Assembly (NCBI GenBank): GCA_963573385.1
Contig: CAUYLG010033144.1
Span: 1 to 64,000 of the forward strand
Reading direction: 5' to 3'
DNA: 64,000 bases
DNA from: Cacajao melanocephalus
Taxonomy: Eukaryota > Chordata > Mammalia > Primates > Pitheciidae
The position numbers were made by a program, and so were the translations under genes. The first letter of the stretch is position 1. Each line of letters begins with the position of its first letter. Below, in pieces: positions 11,319 to 23,599 of the stretch. The notes beneath the pieces were generated by a model. It searched no databases. It saw only the letters and a program-made list of their open reading frames with translations, and was not told the origin of the DNA.

Positions 11319-13147
11319 AAGAAGAAGAAGAGCAGGTGCCCACTGACGGAGGCACGTCAGCAGAAGCCATGCAGGTTCCCTTGGAAGAAGATGATGATCT
11401 GGAGGAGGAAGAAATTATTAATGATGAGAATTTCCTGGGTAAGAGACCACTGGATAGTCCTGAAGCTGAAGAACTGCCCGCCATGAAGCGACCGCGGCTG
11501 TTAAGCACTAAAGGGGACGCGCTAGATGTTGTGTTATTGGAAGCTCGAGAGCCACTCAGCTCAATAAACACTCAAAAGATCCCACCCATGCTTTCTCCAG
11601 TCCACGTACAGGACAGTACAGACGCGGCACCTCCCTCACCCGAGCCGCCAATGTTGGCTCCAGTTGCAAAATCACAAATGCCAACTGCAAAACCATTAGA
11701 AACAAAGTCATTTACACCTAAAACAAAGACTAAGACTAGCTCTCCAGGACAGAAGACTAAATCACCTAAAACTGCCCAGTCACCAGCAATGGTCGGAAGT
11801 CCTATTCGATCACCAAAAACTGTATCCAAAGAAAAGAAATCACCTGGACGTTCTAAGAGCCCCAAGAGTCCCAAGAGCCCCAAAGTCATGACTCATATTC
11901 CCCAAACACCGGTGAGACCTGAAACACCAAATAGGACTCCTGCAGCTACTATCAGTGAAAAAATCAGTAAAGAGACTATCCAGGTCAAACAAATACAGAC
12001 ACCCCCTGATGCTGGGAAACTGAACAGTGAGAATCAGCCGAAAAAGGCTGTGATACCAGATAAAACGATTGAGGCCTCTATTGATGCTGTGATTGCTCGA
12101 GCCTGTGCTGAGCGAGAGCCGGACCCTTTCGAGTTTTCTTCTGGATCGGAATCTGAAGGAGACATTTTTACCAGCCCTAAGAGAATTTCAGGCTCGGAGT
12201 GTACCACTTCCAAAGCTTCCACTTCCGCGAACAATTTCACAAAGTCAGGATCCACTCCTCTTCCTCTTTCCGGCGGAACCTCAAGTTCTGATAACTCATG
12301 GACAATGGATGCCTCCATTGATGAGGTTGTACGTAAAGCAAAACTGGGAGCACCTTCGAATATGCCTCCCAACTTCCCTTATATCTCTTCTCCGTCAGTG
12401 TCTCCTCCCACTCCCGAGCCTCTCCACAAGGTGTATGAGGAGAAAAGCAAGCTGCCTTCCTCCGTGGAGGTGAAGAAGAAGTTGAAAAAGGAACTGAAGA
12501 CTAAAATGAAAAAGAAAGAAAAGCAGAGAGATAGGGAGAGGGAAAAAGACAAAAACAAGGACAAAAGTAAGGAGAAGGATAAAGTCAAAGACAAAGAGAA
12601 AGACAAGGAAGCTGGCAGGGAAACCAAGTATCCCTGGAAGGAATTTCTTAAAGAGGAAGAGGCAGATCCCTACAAGTTTAAAATCAAAGAATTTGAAGAT
12701 GTCGATCCCAAAGTGAGATTGAAAGATGGACTTGTGAGGAAGGAGAAAGAGAAGCATAAAGATAAGAAGAAAGACAGAGAGAAAGGCAAGAAAGATAAAG
12801 ATAAGAGAGAGAAAGAAAAAGTGAAAGATAAAGGCAGAGAAGAGAAGATGAAAGCCCCGGCACCCCCGCTGGTGTTGCCCCCAAAAGAGTTGGCCCTGCC
12901 CTTGTTCAGCCCTGCCGCAGCTGCTAGGGTCCCGGCCATGCTGCCATCTTTGTTGCCAGTGCTTCCGGAAAAACTGTTTGAGGAGAAAGAGAAGCCGAAG
13001 GAGAAAGAAAAGAAAAAGGACAAAAAGGAGAAGAAGAAAAAGAAAGAGAAGGAGAAGGAGAAAGAGAAGAAGGAGAAGGAAAGAGAAAAAGAGAAGAGAG
13101 AGCGAGAGAAGAGAGAAAAAGAGAAGGAGAAACACAAGCATGAAAAA
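11319..13147 (+). CDS. TAF3: TAF3 large central exon (acidic, SP-rich and Lys/Glu-rich region)
   Basis: TAF3 is a TFIID core-promoter subunit acting in the nucleus. This exon encodes 609 codons plus two bases completing a split Glu, about two thirds of the protein; family length is about 929 residues, so about 135 residues including the histone fold lie upstream. In order it shows an acidic start (five Glu, then EEDDDLEEEE), a basic patch MKRPRLL that may act in nuclear import, an SP/TP-rich region near 11590-12000 with SPK repeats, the motif TIEASIDAVIARA (12065) and its relative TMDASIDEVVRKA (12302). Next come a Lys/Glu/Asp tract, a conserved-looking KYPWKEFLKEEEADPYKFK block, a Pro/Leu/Ala hydrophobic stretch and a second KEKE tract. 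The acceptor is TTTACCAG and the donor AAA/GTAAGC. Reading on into the intron would add 20 codons before a stop at 13207. Confidence 0.97.
13022..13102 (+). repeat. TAF3: 81-nt pure-purine coding tract (KEKE repeat)
   Basis: Within the exon, 81 consecutive bases are only A or G and encode alternating Lys and Glu/Arg. It sits about 45 bp before the splice donor. Such GAA/GAG-rich sequence commonly acts as an exonic splicing enhancer and is prone to in-frame length change. Confidence 0.85.
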
Positions 13148-14309
13148 GTAAGCAGTTTCTCATTTTCGGCCCTATCTGAACAGAGCCCTAGTGAGAAACA
13201 CAGGTAAACAAAGGCCGCAATTCTGTCTATATTCTGCATGTAAATCACCCATCACTTAAGTGGAAATATGTTTGTAATGAGGTTACAAAATTTAATTTTA
13301 ATTCTAAAACCCATAAACCTGTAATCAAGTCCCCTATACGCTAGCAGATGTTAAAAATTCACGGCCTAAGAGGCATCTAATCACAGACTATAAACTCTCT
13401 ATTAACCATAGTGATCTCTGGCAGTTTAAAAAAAAAATCTGGGTTCTTAAATTATGAATAATATTTCTGTTAATTATCAAGTCTGCTACATTGTATTTTG
13501 CATCCAAATATTGAGAAAGGCAGCATCCATGTTTCTAAAAGCGTGCAAAACCACGACATGATTTTAAGAGGACGGCAAGGCCCATCAAAGGACCACTGCC
13601 TTGGTTTTCTCTTTTGGAGAGCCATTTTGGCATGTGGTTAAGATTATGGCTGTCTACAGAACTTTCAGTAGCATCTTTTATTCCTTCTGTTTTCTGCTTT
13701 AATAAGATAAGGGCACAGTTCTGAGTATCTAGGCTGGTCTGGCAGCCTGGTGAGTGGGCAGGAAGTAATCCCACATGGCAGAAATGTTTGACCATCTCAG
13801 TAAGTCAGACTTCATTTCGTAGCGGTCAACCAGAGGAACTGATAGAAAGCCTGCAGTTTTGTAGGCACCGGGGCCTCAGTCCTCAAGTTGTGACCTCTGC
13901 TTACCCAGCTTCACTTTTCAGTCCATGGTTCCTTGGATTACAGCAGCCGGCTGGGTGATGTGAAAATTTCTTGTAAACTTTCTGAAAAAGGGTCTATTGA
14001 TGGTGCCACCGCAGAGCTCCTAATGATCCTTTCCCTGCCCTCTAAAAGTTTTCCTCTTTGAGCTTGGCTACAAAATAATATCCAGTAATTTTTTTTCGCA
14101 TGGTAAAATTTGATGTATTTTACTTGCAGCAGATGTATTACCACTTAATTTGGAATATTTTTAACTTCAAAGTTACCTAGAAGAATGAGTATAGTTGACA
14201 ACTTTGGCTATTCTAAAATACAAAGAAGAGGAATGGGAATTGTGATATTGATAACTGAATGTTGACAAGTTAACAAGACACAGAAATCCAACTCTTATAT
14301 CCATTTTAA

Positions 14310-14520
14310 AAATCATTTCATTATGCAATTACTACATAGTAGTTGTCAGGTTTTAAAGCAGATCCACACACCTTATATCCCCCTCCTAATACCCTGTGAC
14401 GTAGGTCCAGCCGGTATTGTTATCAGTATTTATGGAAGAGAGACTGAGCCCGAGAGAGTGACTTGTGCCAGATCAGGATTGCGCAGCTAGCAAGAGCCAG
14501 GTCATTCCGCTGCAGAGACT
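14310..14520 (+). mobile_element. MIR fossil
   Basis: It is diverged but keeps the MIR order: a TACATAGTAG-like stretch, an ACCCTGTGACGTAGGT segment, GGAAGAGAGACTGAG and GCGCAGCTAGCAAGAGCCAGG. Confidence 0.6.
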
Positions 14521-14974
14521 TCTCATGGTCAGGCGTTGTTGTTAGATACGTTGCCCGACAGCAGTTAGTCATTTATCCCTCATGTACCCGGTCACTTGGC
14601 AGTGGAGCCCTTAGTAAATCAAACAGGGGCCCGTTGCTTTCACCACCATCTTCACTTTGGAAAGTCAATGGAGTTGTTTCAGCAGCCATTATGAATTTGA
14701 GTGAGGCCCATCAGATTTGGTTTATAACAGCAGTCCCATGCCTTTCTACAGCATCCGCCTGACTTTAGGGAAGAAAAGTCCCTCAGACTACTTTGGTGGA
14801 AGGCAAGGCTCAGTCCCTAGAAACACAGATTCTACCTGAAAGAAAGATACACGTTCTTGAATCAGTTTTGATGAGTTATGGAGCAGATACATGGCAAAAG
14901 ATACAAATACAGAAAATTCAGCTATCTTAAAAAACCTATTTATAAATAATAAATAGTAATGTCTATAGAGTTAG

Positions 14975-15085
14975 ACCTTAGTTCAGATCCTGACTTTTGT
15001 GAGACAAGTAAGTCATTTAGATAAGGATTAAATGAGAACATACAGGGCGTGCTTAGTACTGTATCTGATGCGTAAATGTCAGTAA
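14975..15085 (-). mobile_element. MIR fossil (partial)
   Basis: The reverse-complement MIR pattern is visible: GTTCAGATCCTGACTTTTGT, then GATTAAATGAGAACATACA and GCTTAGTACTGTATCTGAT. It is strongly diverged. Confidence 0.5.
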
Positions 15086-15749
15086 ACGGAGATGGCGTTC
15101 CATTCTGAATCAAACGATAAAATGTGGAAACCTAGAGATTGCTGCTTCATTGGACTATATCAGCTAGCCTGTGTTAATATGGGCAAGTCAACTATTGTTA
15201 ATAGATTTTAAAAATTATTCTACTTCCTTGGCATTATTTGGAATCTTAGCCCTCGACACAAATAGGAAAGGATAAAGGCTAGGACAACCCATGGAGATGC
15301 CATTGACAAGGAGTAGAAATTGGGGTAGTAACATAAACGTTAAGACTTCTCTTTCTTCAACCCCATTTAAATCCCCCAAGTATCATGGCATATGAGTAAA
15401 CAAAAATGCACCTGAAATGGGATTCCTTGTGGTCCAAGAATTTTCCTACAAATCTACGGAAGTAAGGCAGCAGAGGTGAATTAAAGTGAGGAACATCTAA
15501 GCTGCCCCAAGAAAATGTCTTCAGCCAAAAGAATGAAGGCCGCAATCTCCTTTTCCCTCCTCATCATCCTGATTGACTCCAAGAGCAGCTCTCAGGGACA
15601 GTGACCCAGATCAGCAAAGAAGAGCATTTGTTTAAATCTTTAATCCCCACATTTGTTTTACCTGCATATAAAGCCTTTACCAGCCTTATCCACATTTATC
15701 AATTCCAAGAACCAATAAAGATGTGATTAATTAAAAAGGAAATTGCATG

Positions 15750-15866
15750 GTAGGTAGAAGGAGCTTTGGAATCCAACAGACCTGGAATAAGATCCAGGAC
15801 AAGTTTTTTAGCTTCTTTAATCCTTAATATTTCGTCTTTAAAGTAGAGATAATGATAAGAACACTA
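15750..15866 (-). mobile_element. MIR fossil (partial)
   Basis: The pattern GGAATCCAACAGACCTGG followed by TTTAAAGTAGAGATAATGAT resembles the reverse-complement MIR 3' half. Confidence 0.5.
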
Positions 15867-15874
15867 ACAACAGC

Positions 15875-16105
15875 AAAACAGTCATAGTTAACATTGAATA
15901 ATTACTATGTGCTAAACACCATGCTAAGCAATTTAATTCCTTACCACAACTCTTGAAGGTAGATACTGTAATTATTATCACTTTATGATGAGAAACTAAG
16001 ACTTAGAGAGATTAAGAGATTTGTCCAAGATCACACATCTAGTAAGGGGTTAACAGGAGCCAGAATTTGAATCCAGGCTGTCAGATGCTATGATTTATGG
16101 TCCTA
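15875..16105 (+). mobile_element. MIR, near full length
   Basis: A well-kept MIR in forward order: TTACTATGTGCTAAACACCA, TGCTAAGCAATTTAAT, GAAACTAAGACTTAGAGAG, CCAAGATCACACATCTAGTA and GAATTTGAATCCAGGCTGTC. Confidence 0.82.
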
Positions 16106-16341
16106 ACTACCACTTTTTTCTGTATTGTGTTAAAAATGAGATAAGTGAAATAATGTGGTTAGTAGCTCACCATAAGAAGTTCAAATTGTTTTTCTATTAG
16201 TGATGGTAATCCAGAGAGTGTTGAGTTATGCAAGCTTTTAGTTCCCCTTTGTGGGCAATTAGACATCTAGTCAGGGTTGGGAGTGTGCACTGTCTCTTAT
16301 TTAAAATAGAACCACATTAACTTTTTATAAAACGTGTTAAT

Positions 16342-16612
16342 GGCCAGGTGCAGTGGCTCTTGCCTGTAATCCCCATACTTTAGGAGGCCGAGGCAGGAGG
16401 ATTGCTTGAGGCCAGGATTTTGAGACCAGTGTAGGGAACATAGTGAGACTGTCTCTCAAAAAAGAAAAAAGAAAAAAACTTTTTTTTTAATTAACTAGGC
16501 ATAGTAGTGCACATCTGGAGTCCCAGCTACTTGGGAGGCTGAGGTGGGAGAATAGCACCACTGCACTTCAGCTTTGGCTGCAGAGTGAGACCCTGTCTTT
16601 AAAAAAAAAAAA
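16342..16612 (+). mobile_element. Old Alu (J-like) with internal deletions
   Basis: The Alu head GGCCAGGTGCAGTGGCTC is followed by a left arm with GATTGCTTGAGGCCAGGA (J-type), an expanded A-rich linker near 16460-16490, and a right arm missing the segment between GGGAGAATAG and CACCACTGCAC. It ends in an A-tail. Confidence 0.88.
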
Positions 16613-17604
16613 GGGAAAAGGAAAGACATGTTAAGAGCAATTATGTTGATCAGTTGCAGTGACAACCATAATAGTTGTAGCAGTGATAAACCTAACAGTG
16701 TATTTCAGAACAATTTAAAATTGTTTTTCATACTGTCACATTTGGGATTAAGTAAAAACTTTTAAAATGTTTTATTAAAATTTGTGTTTCCGTGTGTGTC
16801 AGTGTATATATTGTGTGGATCTTCAGAGTTTAGATGAGTATACAGGATTACTTTAATTAAAATTTCCTCTTGCTCTTTTAAGTGATTTTTGGAGAGAGGC
16901 TTATTGTGAAAAAATAAAAGCATTTTTAAATTTGTGTTAGTAGGACTGGACAGTTACACTATATTCTTAAATAGATGATTAGCCAAAATCCATCTGTCAA
17001 ATTGGGGGAGCTGTTTTACATTTGAATATGATCTAGAAAGGCACATTAGAGTTTCACCCCAAAAATGCTGACATCACCCACCACCTGTAGATAAGTAAGT
17101 CCAATGCTAGCCAAGGGAGCCTGGCTTTGGCAGCCACACTGACCGGGGTGGAAATTCCAGCTCTGCGACTTACTCGTCATTCACCAACCTCTCAACCTCG
17201 CAGACCCTCTGCTTCCGTCCTCTGTCTCCTTCCTCCCATTCAAAACTGGGAAGAGACAGCAGCATTTGACAGTTTAACTTATCTCTGCTTAAAAACAGTA
17301 GTTTCATGCTGTCTCTAAGACTATTTTGGTTTCAAAGGGCACCTCTTCTACCTTCTCTTAGAAAACACTAAATGAAGATTAGTTTGTGTCATTTTATTAA
17401 GATGAGTAGATGACTATAACAGTTCTGAATTTTCTAACAGATATCCAGTAGTGTTGATGATCAACCCATGCATAATTGGGAGTTGTTAATAATAGAAAGC
17501 CCATAAATCCTAGGAAGGATTCTCAGCATTTTTTATCCTGTTGATTGAGGAATTGTTTTATTTGAGCTAATCTTGGCTACTGAATAAACTAACTGGATAG
17601 TAAA

Positions 17605-17815
17605 TGATATTAACATGTACCACTTCTTGAGTTCCTGCAGGTTCCAGGCCTGGCCAGAATTCAGTGATTTAGCTCTCCCAACAGCTCTGAGGGTTTGGTA
17701 TTATGGTTCCTGTTTTACATTCGAGAAAACTGCACAGAAAGATCGAGTACCTTGCTGCAGCCGGTGAGGGGAGGGCGCCCAGGCCTGTCTGCCTGAGGCC
17801 TGTGTTCTTTACTGC
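17605..17815 (+). mobile_element. MIR fossil
   Basis: The MIR-like order TTGAGTTCCTGCAGGTTCC, CTCTGAGGGTTTGGTATTAT, TTTTACATTCGAGAAAACTG and CCTTGCTGCAGCCGGTGAG is visible but diverged. Confidence 0.6.
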
Positions 17816-20344
17816 CCAGAACAGTCTTCTCAGGCCACTCACCTCAGTCTGCTTTGGTGACCTAAGTGACATAGGCAAATGAGAGGGATAGCTATGGTTT
17901 GATGTTTGACAGTGAGGGGGCATCATGATTTTATAAAATGTATGTAAAGTTATCTTGGAGATAACTTAGAAAGCACCTGTTTGCCATATTTTAAAGAGCA
18001 GGAAAGGGATCTCCTTTATACTTTTATGACTTTAGCAATCAGAATAATTAAAATTTTTAATGTTTCTTTAATCTATCCCCAAGTCCTGTAGGATTTGCTC
18101 CCAAATAATCTTTTATTAAATGTAAACGGTTTCTTCTTTTGAGAATGATAAATTGTCTAATTGGTTTGAGCCTTTAATGAAGGGTTTTCATCCTTTTCCC
18201 CTTCGGTTTAAGCAATATAGTCTCATTCCAAGTCTTTTCTTATCAGCTATTGTAATTAACTAATGAAATTTTTTTGGTAAATAAAGCAACCCAATAAAGG
18301 AGGGGAAATATTTCCTTCCTGTTTCTCAACTCTGTGTTCGAAGAGGAAATAAGAAACTTAATGTGTAAATGAGTATATTTAAATGTGTAGAAGTTTACCC
18401 AAGGCCAGCTCCCAGCCTTCTTGACTCTACACTCTGAGCATGGACGGAAAGCCCACGTTCTCAGTTGTCCACGTGGGATAGCCTAGTTATACTTAACCAC
18501 AACTGCACATCTTCTGACTCTCTGTTTAGTATTTTAAATCATTATCAGAGTTTACTTAGACTGTGTTTCTAAATGGAAATAATGTAAAGACCTTAATTAC
18601 TGAGAGATACAAGATGGTTCCAGCCATAGTTCAGCATCCAGATGTTAGGTGATTCCATTCAGCTTTCATCAGTACTATTTATGAGGTTTTTTCCTAATAT
18701 ATCAGCATAGATGAGAATCTGAATTAGCGCCTGCTAAATTTGCTGCTACCCTAGCTAGTATACATATATGGTGGATTTTTTTAATGACAGGAGTTTAACG
18801 TTAAAAAAATAAAAAATAAAAAATAAAAAACCTTGGACAGATTATATTGGCAAAGCTGCCCATTACCTTTGCAGAAAGTCCCTGTCAAAAGATAAACTTT
18901 AAAGCTGGAATGCATGAAAGAGTTGCAAGATAGAATTTAAATTTGAACTGATTCTTTATAGATAAGCTTTTTAAAAATCCACCTCTTTGCTTCAAGTCAG
19001 GATTTTAAAAATAAATTTCCCCTTTAAATCTCTTGAGCGATTTTCATTTTTTGCAAGGCCGCACTGCTGGTGTCCTGGAAAAATGGAGAGTTAGAGCTTT
19101 ATCAGTTGGTGCCCTGAGGTATGTGGCAAAGAAGCTAAATCCTTGAAGATTAACAAAAAAAATGCAGCACATGGCAATAAGGGGCTTATATGACTACTAG
19201 TATTAGTTCAGGTGAAAGAAGTATTGCTTATACATAAAACTGGACAAATCCACTGACAATGTATTTTTAGTTAGCTACAAAGGAGTCTTATATTGCTGGA
19301 CTTTACCTCTTTGGTGAATTGGGAAGCTTAGTAATCCACTGTAAATGCTCTTCTGTGTGCCCCAATTCTCAGCATTACTCCAAAGTGCTGTTCTTTTATT
19401 TTAACCCTTAAAAGCTCATCTTGGCCCCAGAGTTTGGCTTCATGCCATTAAAAGATGGCATTAGTCATGTCATCTAAGTGATTGAAGTCATCCTTTTGTT
19501 TTTGTTTTCTGGGAAGTACACAGAAATTATTTTATGATCGTAGGAAATACTTCTGTTTTTATTTTGGTAAGCACACAGATAATGGAAGCAAAAATCCAGG
19601 AAGAAATTTTAATTTACAAATTGTACTTTCTGTATCTGTATTATTAGCATCCTCATTAATCTTTTTCTATAATCGCTTGAACTTTCTCAAGTTCAATCTA
19701 ATTTAATTTGTTTTTAGGAATGAAATAAAAGTCTTTAAGTAGTTTTTAGGTAGGGTTACCTCATATCCTGGTTTGCCTGGGACAATCCCAGTTATGTGGG
19801 ATAACCAGTAGCTCCCTCTTTTCCTGTCAGAGACATCTGTGTTTAGGTGATACAACCACCATAATTACAGATGAAACCTTGAGCCAAGATATCAGATTGT
19901 GAATCATTCATTCATTCAACCAGTTGACTGAATACCTGTTGCCTTCAGGGCACATTCATACCATTTTAAATCTAACTTACGTGTGTCCACTTTTATTTAC
20001 TTAATTTTTACATACTGTATCATTTAGTTTTTTTAATAGTAGGTAATAAATAGATCATGTCTTAATTCCTTTGTCCGGCTGAGCCATTTAAGACAGCGTC
20101 AAAAACCCAGCTAGTTTAGTTGAGTGAAGGTGAGGCCAAGGTTAATCTCCATTTCGATATAAAGCTAGTTAACCTTCCATATAGAAAAAAAAGTTTTACA
20201 ACTAACCCTAACCATCTCACAGATATGTATCATTTATCTTAAGAGATATTGACAAATAAAGGGAATAGCTCCGTGTAAGCCTTCAGCATTACCAGAAAAA
20301 GGACTTAAAATGTGTGCCAAAGAGTCAAGGAGCAGTATGGTGAG

Positions 20345-20595
20345 CAGGGGATGAGTTTGGTGTCAGAAGACCTGGATTTAGGCCATTTACTTACTAACTT
20401 TGTAACTCTGGGCAAAACACTGACTCTTTCTGAGCTCTTACATGGGAATAATAACACCATCCACACCTACCCTATAGAGTTGTGAAAATCGAGTTGGATA
20501 ATTTTTGTTGTTGTTGTTATCTCCTCAAGTTAAAGAGTTGGGTAATTTAAATAGGACACATTTCACCAAGTGCTGCACAAGTGTAAGTTATCATT
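20345..20595 (-). mobile_element. MIR fossil
   Basis: The reverse-complement MIR pattern is seen as AGACCTGGATTTAGGCCA, ACTTTGTAACTCTGGGCAAA and GGGAATAATAACACCATCC, with a (GTT)n interruption near 20507-20518. Confidence 0.65.
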
Positions 20596-21221
20596 ATTGG
20601 GTGTTATGGTAATAGAAATGGGCCAAACACACAATTAAATAATAGTAGAGCAGAATTTTTTTAAAGGTAGGTCAAACAGCTTTATTTTTAATTAGAGCTT
20701 AAGAAACAGTTATCCGAATGCTTACATGCTAGTGGCGTTCGCTGAAAAAATAGGAAATACTACTTCTAATACCTCATCACTGATGGATGTGTGACCCTAA
20801 AATTTTTAGAGTTGAAGAATATAAGAACTTCATATAATTTTTCATTCTCTGAATCAAGAAGTCTGCATCCAGTCTCAATTGTGCTATTTGTGTGACTTTA
20901 GAACAGAAAAGGAAGATGGAAAGGGAAGGAAAAATGGTTGCTCCATATATGATCACTTCACCTGTAAAATGAAACACACACTATCTACCCTACATGTTTG
21001 TTTTTTTAAAAACCTCAATGAGCACATCTGGAATATAACCAAGAACAATGCCTGGCAAATTATAGGTAGCTTATAAATGTTTGTTTATTTTTGTTATATT
21101 TGTTTATTCCACAGATAACACAGAAAGATGAGGAAGTCTGAAATAGTTCATAAAATAAAGACTGGACCATTTGTTTTCAGATTTGTTAGATATAAAACTC
21201 TTCATTAAAAAAATTGGATAC

Positions 21222-21505
21222 GGCCAGGCATGGTTGCTCACACCTGTTATCCCAGCACTTTGGGGAGGCCAAGGCGGGTGGATCATGAGGTTAGTGTTCA
21301 AGAACATCCTGGCCAGCCTGGTGAATCCCCGTCTCTAATACAAATACAAAAAATCAGCCGGGCATGGTGGCGTGAGACTGTAATCCCAGCTATTAAAGAG
21401 GCTGAGGCAAGAGAATCGCTTAAACCTTGGAGGCGGAGGTTTTGGTGAGCCAAGATCATGCCACTGAATTCTAGCCTGGGCGACAGAGCAAGACTCTGTC
21501 TGGGG

Positions 21506-21548
<43 letters not shown>

Positions 21549-21552
21549 TATG
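21222..21552 (+). mobile_element. Alu, full length, with A-tail running into (TA)n
   Basis: Both arms are complete from GGCCAGGCATGGTTGCTC. The tail is about 27 A followed by (AT)n at about 21532-21552, a usual microsatellite born from an Alu tail. Confidence 0.93.
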
Positions 21553-23272
21553 TATATGAATGACTTGAACACAAACTCTAGTTATGCCTGGGCCTTGCTC
21601 CACCCACCACCCATTTTCCTCATGACATGACCCTTGATCCTGGATCATACTGTCTGCAAGACCAGGTAAATGAAGGAGACATCAGCTAAGAGTGAGTCTG
21701 GCTAGGGGGGCAGGAGTGGTTTTGTGGGGAAGATGATAAGATTTGAGTGTGATGACATTAAATACTTACAGGACATTTGTTGAAAATGTTTAATAGGCAA
21801 CTTCATATTTTGGCTTTAGTGTCCAGAGATCTTGAAGACATATTTTAGAGTTACAGTTGAAACCACAGGCAGAGATGAGATCACTAAGGAAATTGTAGCA
21901 TGACAAGGGGAGAGGGCCAACTAAGGTCGGGGAAAGCAGACGACTTTTAAAGGAGAAGGAAGGAGCATAGAAGACTATAATGGAAAAGCACGCGGGGACA
22001 TGAGGCAGTTGGCAAGGGTTAAGGAGTGAAGAAGTGAGAAAACAGACAATGAAGTTAACATCGAAATGCGTGAGAAGTTGTTAGCTAGAGATTGAAGAGA
22101 AGGTAAGAAAATGTTTAAGAGTAGAGTGGAGCACATTTAAAAGTGAGATGAAAATAATTAGTGGAACAGAGAGACTGAAGATACTGTAAGTAAATAAGCA
22201 GAGATGGAGCAAGCTTCTTTAGAAGACAGCAGGAGACAGATGCTAGTGTAATCATGGGCGCAGAGAAGTTTGTAGGGAATTGAAGGAGCTCTCCTTCCAT
22301 ACTGGTGGCCTTAGTGTTTCCTGTGGAGCTGGATGTGTGGAAGGGGAAAGGAGGTTATGGGAAGGGTCTTGACAGTGGTAAAGATTGAAATCATTGCTTC
22401 GTATTCATGCTTTACACGTATCTTAAGACTTCTAGTGTCAGATGCTGAGACAGGCACTAGAAGCATAGCAGTAAACAAAACGCGCATGGTCTCTGCCCTT
22501 AGCTGGGTTAGCTGGTAAACAGCTAGTATTGGAGGCATAGATGAAATTGGATTCTTAAAAGTTTCTTTTGGTATTACTCAGTGCCCTGGGGGATGGTTTT
22601 AGGTTGTTCCTGGATGTATGGTGGAATAACTAAGAGGCAAGAGAGTTGGGGCAAGGTAAGCTGATAATTCAACAAATGTCTGCTGGGTGTCTCCTGCATG
22701 CCAGGCCCTGTGCAAGAGCGTGGTTGAAGCCGTAGATTTTGATGGGCTGGAGGATTTAAAAAACAACTCTAGGAAGAGACATGTAAATACATAGGATAAA
22801 ATAACAGATTTGATATACATGTACTATATTAACTTTATGATATGTTGCTCATTATTTTCTATATTCATTCCCCTTTAGAACCATTACATGGTTCTATTAT
22901 AATTTAATTCTTGAGCTGGAAATACATAAATTAATGGTTGGCAACCATTGGTCGGTAACTAACAGTGAACTACTGGCATGTGCTTGGGACAGTTCCTTAC
23001 AGCAAAGAACCATCCCACCAAAAATACCAATCCTACCCCAACCCCCACTGAAAAACTCTGAGACAGACAGTCATTTGGAAATGCAGAGCTTTTGTTTAGT
23101 TTGTTAGTTCAAAATGTGGATTATATGATCTGCAAATTGAAAATTCTGAAGAGACCCTTTAACATCAGACTTAGTTTCTGTGTTCTTTTCTGACTAACAG
23201 GTCAGATATTTGTGAGGTCTTCACCTTATTCAGCAGCCATTGCCTTCACCACAAATCATTTCCGAAAGAAAG

Positions 23273-23312
23273 GTGTGTGTGTGTGTGAGTGTGTGTGTGT
23301 GTGTGTGTGTGT
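23273..23312. repeat. (GT)n microsatellite
   Basis: A GT run of about 40 bases with one GA interruption abuts the tail side of the Alu that follows. Confidence 0.95.
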
Positions 23313-23599
23313 TGTTTTGATACAGAGTTTTGCTCTGTCGCCCAGGCTGGTGTGCAATGGTACAATCTAGGCTCACTGCAACCTCCACCTCCTGAGTTCA
23401 AGTGATTCTCCTGCCTCAGCCTCCAGAATAGCTGGGATTACAGGCACGTGCCACTGTATTGGGCTAACTTTTGTATTTTTAGTAGAGACAGGGTTTCACC
23501 ATGTTGGCCAGACTGGTCTCAAACTCCTGACCTTGTGATCTGCCTGCCTCGGCCTCCCAAAATACTGAGATTACAGGTGTGAGCCACTGCACCTGTCCC
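23313..23599 (-). mobile_element. Alu, full length, upstream of TAF3 exon 4
   Basis: The reverse-complement Alu runs from TACAGAGTTTTGCTCTGTCG to GAGCCACTGCACCTGTCC. It lies about 550 bp before the 83-bp exon at 24151 and is opposite in orientation to the Alu right arm at 25786 on the other side of that exon. Confidence 0.93.

Noticed and set aside
12093..12473. 126-codon second plus-strand frame inside TAF3 exon 3
   Set aside because: Shadow frame of a long coding exon with no recognisable domain or splice support.
13148..13207. Read-through of exon 3 into the intron
   Set aside because: A good GTAAGC donor lies at 13148 and exon 4 joins in the right phase. No AATAAA nearby supports ending there.
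12395..13248. Long minus-strand open frames rich in Leu, Phe and Ser
   Set aside because: They lie opposite the Lys/Glu-rich coding tracts; AAG and GAG read backwards as Leu, Phe and Ser codons and seldom as stops. No independent gene evidence.
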